Shown here one piece after another: positions 42,441 to 50,889 of a stretch of 64,000 bases of DNA. The DNA is from Endozoicomonas sp. NE40. Lineage in GTDB: Bacteria > Pseudomonadota > Gammaproteobacteria > Pseudomonadales > Endozoicomonadaceae. Where the stretch lies: NCBI RefSeq assembly GCF_040549045.1, contig NZ_JBEWTB010000002.1:3708501-3772500 (forward strand), given 5' to 3'. The notes below the pieces were generated by a model. The model was not told the DNA's origin. It did not search any database and saw only the letters and a list, made by a program, of their open reading frames with translations. Positions within the stretch are counted from its first letter, which is position 1. Each line of letters opens with the position of its first letter. The translations under genes and the position numbers were made by a program.

Positions 42441-43586
42441 TCAACCCAGAGAGGCGACGCTTTTGAGAATCAGTCGTACCAGCATGGTCTGACGTGTGAC
42501 ACCGGTTTTGGAGAAGATTGAACGAAGGTGAGCCCTTGCGGTGTTGCGACTGACACACAGGGTTTCTGCCGTTTCATCCAGAGTCAGGCCATTGGCCAGC
42601 AGCATAGCCAGCTGCGCCTCAGCAGGCGTCAGGTCAAACAGGGCTTTCACGATTTCCTGCGGCGCCCTGGATTTTCGTTCCGGGTCGCTGATAAAAATGA
42701 CTACGGACGGACACTGGATGCCTTCTGACCATTTCTCCATGGGAATGGGGCGAACTACAATGCCCAGGTCACTGGCTCCGGACAGGCGCTGGATGCGCAG
42801 TGCTTCGACCAGCGATGGTTCAAGGCTCCCGTTGACACTATGACGGTGTGAATTGAGCGCATTGCGAATCATTTCCCGTAACTTTCGGGTATCGCTGCTG
42901 GAGCTCACCTGCAGGGTTTTGCCCGTGATTTTCAGACTGTCATTGTCCTTGACCAGCTCTTCTGCAACCTGGTTTACCTTCATGATCTTGCCATCTTCAT
43001 CGAGAATAATGGCACCGACCGCCAGCTGATTCACCGCCCTGGCATACAGGTTTCGTTCAGACTTTACCCGGTTCAGGCGCATGTGGATTTTTACTGCTGA
43101 TTCCAGATGAGGGACCAGCAGTTCAAGCACTGTCTTATCGTCCGTGGAAAAGGAATCCGCCTCTTTACCACGGCTGATTCTCAGACTGCAATGGGCGCCA
43201 TCTTTCGTATGAATATCCGTGCCGACAATGTGATACACGTCCATGGGCGCAAGGTACTGGCTGAAGTAGTCTGATGTCTTCTGTTCTTTTTCAGGAATAA
43301 ATTCGTCAAGAGTGACGACTTTGCCATGGGGCAGGTCGACAAAGGGGTCAAGGGCGAAAAATTGTTTGTTATAGGCCGCCACTTCGTCGTCAGTACTTTC
43401 GCCAGTACTGACAATAATGCCTTCGGCATCACTGGAAGGAGGTCTCAGGATGAAAGTGGCAGAGTTGGCATGCATCTGATCCTGAAGGCTGTGCAGAAAG
43501 GATTTCCATGGAACGTCTTCCTGAATGCCTTCGTACAGGACGTCAGTCAGACTGCTGAACTCTTTGACGCTGATTGTTTCGCTCAT
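42441..43586 (-). CDS. TeiR-like LuxR-family regulator
   Basis: The 381-residue protein has a GAF/PAS-like N-terminal half, with a PAS-type segment at about 190-215 (LAVGAIILDEDGKIMKVNQ), and a C-terminal LuxR helix-turn-helix (LTPAEAQLAMLLANGLTLDE, TAETLCVSRNTARAHL, RSIFSKTGV). This architecture and length match TeiR, the testosterone-inducible activator of Comamonas testosteroni. It is divergent from the kstD remnant, with a copy of the steroid promoter motif in the shared 226-base region. It is therefore the best candidate activator of the local steroid regulon. Binding is inferred. Confidence 0.8.
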   Translation of the reverse strand: MSETISVKEFSSLTDVLYEGIQEDVPWKSFLHSLQDQMHANSATFILRPPSSDAEGIIVSTGESTDDEVAAYNKQFFALDPFVDLPHGKVVTLDEFIPEKEQKTSDYFSQYLAPMDVYHIVGTDIHTKDGAHCSLRISRGKEADSFSTDDKTVLELLVPHLESAVKIHMRLNRVKSERNLYARAVNQLAVGAIILDEDGKIMKVNQVAEELVKDNDSLKITGKTLQVSSSSDTRKLREMIRNALNSHRHSVNGSLEPSLVEALRIQRLSGASDLGIVVRPIPMEKWSEGIQCPSVVIFISDPERKSRAPQEIVKALFDLTPAEAQLAMLLANGLTLDETAETLCVSRNTARAHLRSIFSKTGVTRQTMLVRLILKSVASLG

Positions 43587-43693
43587 GAATCTGTTCTTTT
43601 ATCGTTGTAATCGTCAGATACTATTCATGCGCTTTTGGTGGGTTGCGCAACACGCAGAGTATAGGGGTTTCCCCTTGCCGGCAAGCTTTTACT

Positions 43694-43737
43694 TAGTCTT
43701 TTTAGACGATGTTGCTGTGCATGACTGGGGCAAGAAT
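43694..43737 (+). promoter_or_regulatory. Steroid-regulon promoter motif upstream of kstD remnant
   Basis: TAGTCTTTTTAGACGATGTT occupies 43694-43713 and AAGAAT occupies 43732-43737 with a 17-base spacer. It lies between the TeiR-like regulator and the kstD remnant. GTCTTTTTAGAC makes this copy the most palindromic one. Confidence 0.68.
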
Positions 43738-43812
43738 CGTAGTGGGTTTGTGTTAATTGCTGATGATTGCTGTTTTAGTCTGCAAATGCTGGCAAATTGA
43801 AGAGGTAGGCTG

Positions 43813-44520
43813 ATGGAAAATAATAACAACATAGTCCCGGATAAAACATGGGATAAAACAGTTGATGTCGTCGTTGTCGGTTCGGGGACAGGCGCTTTAA
43901 CGGCTGCCCTGCGATCTCATGACCTGGGCATGAAAGTACTGGTGGTGGTATCTGGATACCCGACAATCATCAGATATCTCAACTCGGTGGTGAAGATTCC
44001 GGAGAAAAATCCATCAGCTATCTCAAGAATATTATTGGCCATGATCCGGGCGATGGTCGTATAGAAGCATTTGTCTGCAATGCGAAGAAGATGCTTAAGT
44101 ACCTTGAGAATAACACCCGCGTCCGCTACGAATCCCAGCCAGCTTATGCGGATTATTATCCGGAGACATAAGGTGGTTTACCTGGCTATCGCTCCATGGA
44201 CCCGCTCTCCCGGTTTTTTACCCACCACCCTTAAAGTCATGTGGCGTTACTGGAGCGATCTTCCCTGGCGTTTTAAATCATCCGGGGATCGCCTGCTGAT
44301 GCTGGGCAATGCCCTGGTCGGTGCACTGCGTGCCTCCATGATGGACCGGGAATTGCCGCTCTGGTCGAGTCTGACAATCTGATGGCTCGCAGCGGCAGGG
44401 TGTGGATTGCAGCCGAGCTGGGGGAAGAACTGGGCGTTAAGGGCATTGATGGTAGCCAGCCACCGTCGCACAGGGCATTTTTAGGAGAGCCAGCTGAACC
44501 CAGTCCGGCGATCGTGGAGT
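43813..44520 (+). pseudogene. kstD: Remnant of kstD, 3-ketosteroid delta-1-dehydrogenase
   Basis: Intact KstD (about 560 residues) desaturates ring A at C1-C2. Here the N-terminal FAD motif DVVVVGSGTGALTAALRSHD is clear, but about 40 residues after KVLVV are deleted. A frameshift moves the match to the next frame (EAFVCNAKKMLKYLENNTRV, RYESQPAYADYYPET), followed by stops. Isolated later pieces (GYRSMDPLSRFFTHHP, GRVWIAAELGEELGVKGIDG) lie in other frames. The remnant ends near the dispersed repeat at 44526. Confidence 0.85.
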
Positions 44521-44525
44521 GAGTT

Positions 44526-44649
44526 GTCGTAGATTGGGACGATCGTAGCGATTCCCAACACGGTGAGTAGCATTTAGCCCCAATGTTGGGAATCACCTTG
44601 AAGGGCATAAACGCTACACTCGTTCCAACCTACACGTCAAAGCATTGAA
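44526..44649 (-). repeat. MITE-like dispersed repeat, copy 2
   Basis: This is a second copy of the element at 9733-9875, sharing TGTTGGGAATYACC, TGAAGGGCATAAACGCT and CCAACCTAC. It ends one base before the stop codon of the FadH-like gene, so, like copy 1, one end abuts a TAA stop (TAA then TTCAATG). Ends are inverted repeats of about 10 strongly and 20 weakly matching bases. No coding frame. Confidence 0.75.
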
Positions 44650-46677
44650 TTAGATAACAGCAGCCAGGTGGCATCCCTGATTGATCGCACGCTTGGCATC
44701 CAGCTCGGCAGCGACATCCGCTCCTCCAATCAGGTGAACGGGCTTGTAAGTGATCGAATCAGCCAGGGTTCTCAAAGGTTCCTGTCCGGCACAGATAATC
44801 ACATGATCGACGGGCAGGATTTCAGACCGGCCTTCGACGTTGATATGCAATCCCTGATCATCAATTTTTTCGTATTCGCAGGAGTGCAGCATTTTTACGC
44901 CGCGTCTGGCCAGTGTTGAGCGATGAATCCAGCCGGTGGTTTTACCCAGGTTGCTACCCGGCTTCTGGCTTTTACGCTGTAGCAGATAAACCTTGCGTGC
45001 CGGTGTTTCGGTTGCATGCCCGGACACCAGTCCGCCCCGGTGCCTGACCTCCAGGTCAACGCCCCACTCTTCCATAAAGGCGGCCGGATCAAGGCTGGTG
45101 GACGGACCGTTCTGGGTCAGGAACTCTGACAGGTCAAAGCCGATGCCTCCGGCACCGATAATGGCAACTGTCTTACCCACCTCAGCCCCCTGAAAAGCGT
45201 CCAGATAACTGAGTACTTTGGGATGGTCGATGCCTTCGATATCAGGCGTTCTCGGGGAGACACCGGTGGCGACAATCACTTCGTCAAAGTCACTGTTGTC
45301 CAGGTCTTCTGCGACTACTGTCGTGTTGAGTCTCAGGGTCACTCCGCTTAACTCAATCTGGCGCTGGAAGTAGCGCAGGGTTTCATTGAACTCTTCCTTA
45401 CCGGGTACTGTTTTGGCAATGTTAAACTGCCCGCCAATTCGGTAAGACGCTTCAAACAAAGTGACGTTATGCCCTCTTGATGCCGCCGTTGTTGCAAATG
45501 CCAGCCCTGCGGGACCTGCACCGACTACGGCCAGTTTTTTGGGTGTTTTGACAGGCAGGTAGTTAAGTCGGGTTTCATCACAGGCTCTTGGGTTGACCAG
45601 ACAACTAACAGGCTTCAGCTGAAAAACATGATCCAGACAGGCCTGGTTGCAGCCAATGCAGGTATTGATTTCGTCGGCGTGCTGTTGTTCTGCCTTGTTA
45701 ACCCATTCCGGGTCCGCCAGGAAAGGGCGCGCCATAGATATAAGGTCGGCGTCGCCTTTTGCCAGAACCTCCTCGGCCGTATCGGGCATATTGATCCGGT
45801 TAGAAGTGATGACCGGTATTGACAGTTCTGAACGGATTCGGGCAGTGACCGACGTAAAGGCTGCCCGGGGAACCATGGTGGCAATGGTGGGAATACGGGC
45901 TTCGTGCCAGCCAATTCCGGTATTAATAATGGTGGCGCCTGCCTGCTCAATGGCTTTGCCCAGCTCGACAATTTCATCCCAGGTGCTGCCACCTTTTACA
46001 AGGTCAAGCATCGACAGGCGATAAATAATAATAAAGTGTTCTCCAACGGCCTGCCGTGTACGACGAACTACTTCTACTGGAAGCTTTATCCGGTTGTGGT
46101 AGTCGCCTCCCCACTCATCGTCCCTTTCATTCACTTCTCTGGCGATGAACTGATTGAGGAAATAACCTTCAGAACCCATGATTTCCACACCATCATAGCC
46201 CGCTTTCTGTGCCAGTCTGGCGCAGTTTACAAAGTCATTGATTTCTTTTTCGACTTCGTCACTGGTCAGGGCTTTGGGAACAAAAGGAGTGATCGGTGAT
46301 TTTCTGGCACTGGGAGCAATAATGTCCGGATGAACCCCGTAACGGCCGGTATGAAGAATCTGCATACAGATTTTACCGCCTTCGTCGTGTACTGCTTTGG
46401 TCAGAGGTAGATGGTGGTCGACGTCTGCCTCGGTACACATGGCTGCGGCACCGGGCATCCCTCCGGCGGCCTGGTTGGGGGCAATTCCGCCTGAGACAAT
46501 TAGTCCTGCACCGCCTTTAGCCCGCTCTGCGTAATAGGCACCCAGCTCTTTGAACTTGCCTTGCTCTTCAAGATAGGTGTGCATGGAGCCCATGATGACG
46601 CGGTTCTTCAGAGTGGTAAAACCCAGGTCAAGAGGCTGGAAGAGGTTTGGATACAGTGGGTGTACTTCGGCTAACAT
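44650..46677 (-). CDS. fadH: FadH-like 2,4-dienoyl-CoA reductase (NADH:flavin oxidoreductase)
   Basis: This 675-residue protein has the FadH layout. An N-terminal old-yellow-enzyme TIM barrel (VIMGSMHTYLEE, HTGRYGVHP, GYFLNQFIAREVNERDDEWG) binds FMN. The iron-sulfur cysteine cluster follows (CIGCNQACLDHVF ... SCLVNPRAC), and then FAD/NAD domains (VVGAGPAGLAFATTAASRGH, AIIGAGGIGFDLSEFL). FadH removes double bonds of dienoyl-CoAs in beta-oxidation. In this setting it may act on unsaturated steroid side-chain or ring intermediates. ATG 46677 has GGGGAAAG upstream. It is convergent with the kstD remnant and divergent from the kshB remnant. Confidence 0.88.
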   Translation of the reverse strand: MLAEVHPLYPNLFQPLDLGFTTLKNRVIMGSMHTYLEEQGKFKELGAYYAERAKGGAGLIVSGGIAPNQAAGGMPGAAAMCTEADVDHHLPLTKAVHDEGGKICMQILHTGRYGVHPDIIAPSARKSPITPFVPKALTSDEVEKEINDFVNCARLAQKAGYDGVEIMGSEGYFLNQFIAREVNERDDEWGGDYHNRIKLPVEVVRRTRQAVGEHFIIIYRLSMLDLVKGGSTWDEIVELGKAIEQAGATIINTGIGWHEARIPTIATMVPRAAFTSVTARIRSELSIPVITSNRINMPDTAEEVLAKGDADLISMARPFLADPEWVNKAEQQHADEINTCIGCNQACLDHVFQLKPVSCLVNPRACDETRLNYLPVKTPKKLAVVGAGPAGLAFATTAASRGHNVTLFEASYRIGGQFNIAKTVPGKEEFNETLRYFQRQIELSGVTLRLNTTVVAEDLDNSDFDEVIVATGVSPRTPDIEGIDHPKVLSYLDAFQGAEVGKTVAIIGAGGIGFDLSEFLTQNGPSTSLDPAAFMEEWGVDLEVRHRGGLVSGHATETPARKVYLLQRKSQKPGSNLGKTTGWIHRSTLARRGVKMLHSCEYEKIDDQGLHINVEGRSEILPVDHVIICAGQEPLRTLADSITYKPVHLIGGADVAAELDAKRAINQGCHLAAVI

Positions 46678-46772
46678 CGTCTTTCCCCAGTGGTTTTTTG
46701 TTATTTTGACCGAGTATATCGCAGCTGCTCTGCATAGTCTTTTCTAATAGCCGTTATTGGACGGCTTAGTGA

Positions 46773-46816
46773 TAGTCCTGATGGACGATGATCCGTTTGA
46801 TGTTCTGGTTAACTAT
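46773..46816 (+). promoter_or_regulatory. Steroid-regulon motif at the kshB remnant
   Basis: TAGTCCTGATGGACGATGAT occupies 46773-46792. A hexamer AACTAT lies at the expected -10 spacing (46811-46816), but it falls within sequence that already matches KshB coding, so its role is doubtful. A deletion has apparently joined the promoter motif to the gene interior. Confidence 0.6.
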
Positions 46817-47220
46817 GCCAACCGGGATGAGCAGTCGGTCATATTCAGGGAAGAGCTGGCTGTTATTGAGGCCGACTATAAAGACCGGTTGCAGGTGGTT
46901 TATCTGTATGACAATGTCGATGGCTATCTGTCAGTACCTCTACTGTGACAGCTTTTGACGTTTGTCTGGATGGTGAGACTCAGGAGGTGCCTTATGAAAC
47001 CGGGGATACCCTGCTTCAGTCCATGCTTAAAGCGGGCATTGACGCACCGTTTTCCTGTGAAGAAAGTATGTGTGCAGCCTGCATCTGTTCAGTAGAAGGG
47101 GGCGAGACGGTACTGGGCAATAATGAAGTATTAACGGAAGAGGAGTTGGATGAAGGCTTGACGCTTGCCTGTCAGTGCCGACCCATGTCAGGGCCTTTAA
47201 AGGTTGTTTTCGAAGATTGA
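46781..47220 (+). pseudogene. kshB: Remnant of kshB, reductase of 3-ketosteroid 9-alpha-hydroxylase
   Basis: KshB (about 350 residues) passes electrons from NADH through FAD and a [2Fe-2S] centre to KshA. The first 170 or so residues are missing. The remnant starts with the NAD-domain segment NYANRDEQSVIFREELAVIE and stops at 46948. An overlapping frame from GTG 46945 encodes a complete plant-type ferredoxin domain with Cys38, Cys43, Cys46 and Cys76 (CEESMCAACIC ... LACQCRP). The ferredoxin part could still be made as a 91-residue protein, but the reductase is destroyed. Confidence 0.82.
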
Positions 47221-47231
47221 TTCATCTTTTC

Positions 47232-47251
47232 GGGCTGGCTTCTGTCAGCCC
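47232..47251 (+). terminator. Small hairpin after the kshB remnant
   Basis: GGGCTG...CAGCCC with an 8-base loop lies 11 bases after the stop and is followed by TTAATG, so it is a weak terminator at best. Confidence 0.4.
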
Positions 47252-47395
47252 TTAATGTCGATAGTCTATATATAACTGTCCGGGTAGTCAGAATATGGTG
47301 TTCATTTGGTCAGGTTTATCCCTGCTTGCCTCAGAAAAACCTGTCAGACAGGTTTGTTTGTTGTAGCCATTCAGGTCACCCAGTGGGCGGCAGGT

Positions 47396-48982
47396 ATGGA
47401 CTTCCATATTGGTCTGGTGAAAGTTCAGCACGATGGTTTCTGTTTTTATCATGCCATGGCAAAGGCGATGGGTGAGGAAACTGACGGACGACCACTGTTT
47501 CAGAGTCTGTCTGCCTTCCTGAATGATGCCAGTGCCTCCAGTCATCCTCTGCTGGAAGCCCATCTAAGTGATGCGGTGGTTGGTAGCAGCCTTGACACTC
47601 TGGCAGATCAGCTGGCCTCTACTCCTCCGTCACTGGCCAACCGTGACAGCTGGGCAGGTATGCCCGAGCTTGTGGCAATGGTACACATGTTGGGTCAGCC
47701 GGTTCTGGTATGGCATGTGAATCAGGATTTACGGGTGGATGAACACAGTTTGCTGGTAACGCCCGACAGCATTTTGCCAGTGTTCTCCATTGCTGAAGGT
47801 GCAGACGTCGCCATCCCGGCCATACAGCTTGTACATGCGGGCAGTGAGTGGTGGTTACTGGAAACAGATGACTTTTTGCAGTCCTGGAGTCCTGACTGGG
47901 AGGCATACAGAAACCAGGTTTCAGGGGTGCTGCACGAACAGCTGACTGCAGAAGAAACCGAACCTGTTCTGGACGAAACGGATGGCGATGAATCGTTTCA
48001 TGGGTGGGTCTATTTGCCCGGTATGGAGGTGCCGGACAACCTTTTGATTCTTAAACACAGCAGCCTGGAAGCTTTACAGGAAATAGTTTTTGCTGCCAGC
48101 TTACCATCATTGATGAAAGCGTATCTCCATATGAAGCTGGAGCTGATTCATGCCGTCAGTGAGTCAGATGATATCTCTGATCCGGCATTTCAGTGGGCCA
48201 GTGATCGTTTTGGCCATACAGCCCGCATGATTGACAGTGTCAGCCGTACACTGGTTTCACCGATAGCCATCAGGTTTATTGGGGAATCCATGAATGACTA
48301 TCTGGAGGTTACAAACGTGAGGCTAAAAGATTTTATGGCATCGCTGTTACCGACACGAGGCTCAGTCTGGGATACGCTTTCACTGCTCCAGCGGTTGATC
48401 AACAGGCTTGTTCAGCGTTCAGGAGGATTAACATTTTCCGGGATTTGTTCATCGTATCTGGCTTCCAGCCAGATGTCCGATACTACCAGATGTCCTAACT
48501 ACTTCGACTTCTCTGACACGTCATTTGCCCGTCTGCCATCCGGGCAACAGCATCCCGACCGTATTTCAGTGACGCATGAGAACGTTGTTATTCCCTTTGA
48601 AGTAGCTAATCCTCTGCACCATATTCTGTTTAGTCTCTATGTCAGTGCAAGAGCTTTTCAGTTGGTGAATCACTGTATGACCTTATCCCTTCTGCAGTCA
48701 TCTGACCAGGAGCTGGCAGAGTTTTTTGGTATACCACAGGCGTTTTTAGCCAGGGCAGTTATCGAGTCCCAGATTAAAGAGTATAGAGTTGCACTTCAGC
48801 GCATTCATGCAGTGATTCATGCTTTAGGCCACCGTTATTACCCTCAATACTGGCAATCCGGTCATTATCAGGCGATCATCATTTGCGAAGGCAAAACGAT
48901 CACGTTCAGTAGCGATGATTTTCAGCCCCGGGAAGGGTGGATTCATCTGCAACTACCCACCCCGGAGGAGGACGAAGATTGA
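47396..48982 (+). CDS. OTU-like cysteine protease domain protein
   Basis: The 528-residue protein has an N-terminal OTU-type deubiquitinase-like domain (about residues 1-155). The cysteine box VQHDGFCFYHAMA carries Asp13 and Cys16, the middle segment WAGMPELVAMVHMLGQPVLVW has the OTU tryptophan-gly pattern (split over 21 residues), and LVHAGSEWWLL supplies His147. The C-terminal 370 residues are helical and unassigned. OTU enzymes remove ubiquitin in eukaryotes, so a host-directed effector is likely. No secretion signal is visible. ATG 47396 is preferred over a TTG 30 codons upstream. Confidence 0.72.
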   Translation: MDFHIGLVKVQHDGFCFYHAMAKAMGEETDGRPLFQSLSAFLNDASASSHPLLEAHLSDAVVGSSLDTLADQLASTPPSLANRDSWAGMPELVAMVHMLGQPVLVWHVNQDLRVDEHSLLVTPDSILPVFSIAEGADVAIPAIQLVHAGSEWWLLETDDFLQSWSPDWEAYRNQVSGVLHEQLTAEETEPVLDETDGDESFHGWVYLPGMEVPDNLLILKHSSLEALQEIVFAASLPSLMKAYLHMKLELIHAVSESDDISDPAFQWASDRFGHTARMIDSVSRTLVSPIAIRFIGESMNDYLEVTNVRLKDFMASLLPTRGSVWDTLSLLQRLINRLVQRSGGLTFSGICSSYLASSQMSDTTRCPNYFDFSDTSFARLPSGQQHPDRISVTHENVVIPFEVANPLHHILFSLYVSARAFQLVNHCMTLSLLQSSDQELAEFFGIPQAFLARAVIESQIKEYRVALQRIHAVIHALGHRYYPQYWQSGHYQAIIICEGKTITFSSDDFQPREGWIHLQLPTPEEDED

Positions 48983-48983
48983 T

Positions 48984-50006
48984 TTACCAGCTGGCACCCA
49001 GACCAAACATTAAAGTGCTGTCGTCTTTTTTCTTGCCAGGTTGTGGGTCGTTATCATAGTCATAATCCAGTTTCACAATGAGATGCAGCAGATCAATGAG
49101 TTGAACCCTGAAGCCTGTGGACGTCTGGAACAGCCAGCTCTTTTCTTTAAAACGATAATAGATATCCTGGTTATGGAAGAGGGTCACCCAATCCCAAAGC
49201 AGTTGATCGTAGTTAAGTTTCCAGTGGCCTGCTCCGCTGTTTTTCTTTTTTTTAGGGTCTGAGAATTTTTCCCAGATATAGCTTGGTCCCAGTTCCATTC
49301 TCAGGTTGAGATCGGGTTCATCGTAAAATTGATGACCCAGACCAACGCCAACCGACGTACGGTAATCCAGTGATTTTATGGTGTCTTTTTCCCAGCCGAG
49401 GTTGCCACTCAGATACCAGACGGGATTAAGAAAACGGTTGTAACCGTATTGCAGCAACCAGCGGTCTTTCAGCTTTTTTTTATCGTCTTCCTCGTAATCA
49501 AATTTCCAGTCCAGGGTGTTGCGGTTCATGTAGTCCCGGGCAGCGAACTGACCATCAGCATTAAAGGCATCTTTTTTGGTATTGCCCCGTTGATAGCTCA
49601 GATAAGCATTGGCATTACCGGACCAGCGCCATTTATCGCTGTCAGGGGCTATGTGACTGACGCTGGCAAGTTGTGATGGATCGGCCGGGCGCATCTGCGA
49701 CTGGTCAGGGCTGACCAGCTGAAGCTGTTGATTCATGGTTTCCAGTTTCCAGGGACTGAACGAACTTTCCCCTTTGAACCGGATCCAGACAGGTTTTTCA
49801 GAATCCATGGAAGCAATATCTTTCAGTGGTATAAGCAGTTTGCCATAGCCGCTGTCTACCTCCAGTTTATCGTCTTTAATGCTGAGAACCTTTCCAGTAA
49901 TCACGCTGCCATTGTGCAACTCAACTTTGTCGGCTTTAAGATAAGCGGCGGATGTCAGACAACATGCAAACCCGACAGCCTTAACCAGATGACCAGACCT
50001 GTGCAT
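48984..50006 (-). CDS. DUF481 family outer-membrane-like protein
   Basis: The 340-residue protein has a signal peptide (FACCLTSAAYLKA). A small N-terminal beta domain (VELHNGSVITGKVLSIKDDK, typical SH3-like segment) is followed by a DUF481 beta-barrel with alternating aromatic strands (WLLQYGYNRFLNPVWYLSGN, VGVGLGHQFYD, STLMFGLGASW). The terminal Trp fits outer-membrane insertion. Function is unknown for the family, members of which include salt-induced proteins of marine bacteria. It ends one base from the convergent OTU gene. Confidence 0.8.
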   Translation of the reverse strand: MHRSGHLVKAVGFACCLTSAAYLKADKVELHNGSVITGKVLSIKDDKLEVDSGYGKLLIPLKDIASMDSEKPVWIRFKGESSFSPWKLETMNQQLQLVSPDQSQMRPADPSQLASVSHIAPDSDKWRWSGNANAYLSYQRGNTKKDAFNADGQFAARDYMNRNTLDWKFDYEEDDKKKLKDRWLLQYGYNRFLNPVWYLSGNLGWEKDTIKSLDYRTSVGVGLGHQFYDEPDLNLRMELGPSYIWEKFSDPKKKKNSGAGHWKLNYDQLLWDWVTLFHNQDIYYRFKEKSWLFQTSTGFRVQLIDLLHLIVKLDYDYDNDPQPGKKKDDSTLMFGLGASW

Positions 50007-50105
50007 TATCGACCTCCCATCGATAACTCAATTAACAGGTAAAGATTAGGTTAAATGGCTATCATACGTTGATTTTATATTTTCACTGACTGTTACGGAG
50101 CTTAA

Positions 50106-50594
50106 ATGAACGACGAGTATTATTTATCCATTCAGGCTGTAACGCCGGAACAGTTGCTTATGGAACAGTTATCAATAACGCTATTGCTTGAAGCTGATCC
50201 ATCAGAAGACAATGTCCGTGCGTATCTGAAAAACAGCCGCTGTTATCGTGCAGAAATACGACAGAAGACAGTCGGTGTCTGTGTTCTAACGAAAAAATCA
50301 GACGACTGCTTTGAATTGATGAATATTGCGGTGGCGCCAGGCATGCAGGCACAGGGGATTGGTACCCGACTATTGAATTTTGTGATCAGCGAGGTCGAAG
50401 CCAGTGGCGCACATCGTATTGAGCTGGGAACTGGCACATTTGGTCATCAGCTGGGCTTCTATCAAAAAGCAGGTTTTCGTGCCGAAAGGGTAGAACGTGA
50501 TTTTTTTCTTAAGAACTACGACCAGCCCGTTTTTGAAAATGGTATTCAGCACAAGGATATGCTGAGGCTGGCAATAGAGTTTCAGTCTGGGTAA
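50106..50594 (+). CDS. GNAT family N-acetyltransferase
   Basis: This 162-residue GNAT protein has the core LMNIAVAPGMQAQGIGTRLL (acetyl-CoA pyrophosphate loop QAQGIG) followed by HRIELGTGTFGHQLGFYQKA and GFRAERVERDFF. Many members acetylate amino groups of small metabolites or proteins; the substrate is not evident. The start has GGAG about 9 bases upstream. It stands alone, followed by a hairpin-like sequence near 50596-50622 and then steroid gene scars. Confidence 0.83.
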   Translation: MNDEYYLSIQAVTPEQLLMEQLSITLLLEADPSEDNVRAYLKNSRCYRAEIRQKTVGVCVLTKKSDDCFELMNIAVAPGMQAQGIGTRLLNFVISEVEASGAHRIELGTGTFGHQLGFYQKAGFRAERVERDFFLKNYDQPVFENGIQHKDMLRLAIEFQSG

Positions 50595-50660
50595 CACCGG
50601 GCTGTTGATAAATCAGCCTGGTGACGTTTGTGTGGTGACGCCTTTGAGGTGAAGAGCGTG

Positions 50661-50873
50661 TCAGGCAGGCTCTTCTTCAGGTATTTTTTCCTGGGAGGGC
50701 GGGGCTGCCAGACGATGCTCAGGAATCGGATTAAAGGTCTTCAGGGCGTGGGATTTACGCTCTTTCCACTGTTCCGGCACATCGGCAATATCGACGTAGA
50801 ACTGATTGTACCAGTGCCGTAGACGAGTAACCGGCCCGTCACCATCACAGAGGATCGGATTATCTACCCGCAC
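50661..50873 (-). pseudogene. kshA: C-terminal relic of kshA, 3-ketosteroid 9-alpha-hydroxylase
   Basis: KshA (about 380 residues) is the Rieske oxygenase that hydroxylates C9 and triggers B-ring opening. Only the last 65 or so codons remain: RVDNPILCDGDGPVTRLRHW, YNQFYVDIADVPEQWKERKS, then a divergent tail. The Rieske and iron domains are gone. The relic abuts a plus-strand SDR relic at about 50880-50890, marking a deletion junction. Confidence 0.72.
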
Positions 50874-50889
50874 CTTATTATGTCAGATG

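Noticed and set aside
46689..46772. Minus-strand copy of the steroid motif for the FadH-like gene
   Set aside because: Reverse-complement inspection found no TAGTC...ACGATG arrangement facing fadH; only the plus-strand copy for kshB is present.
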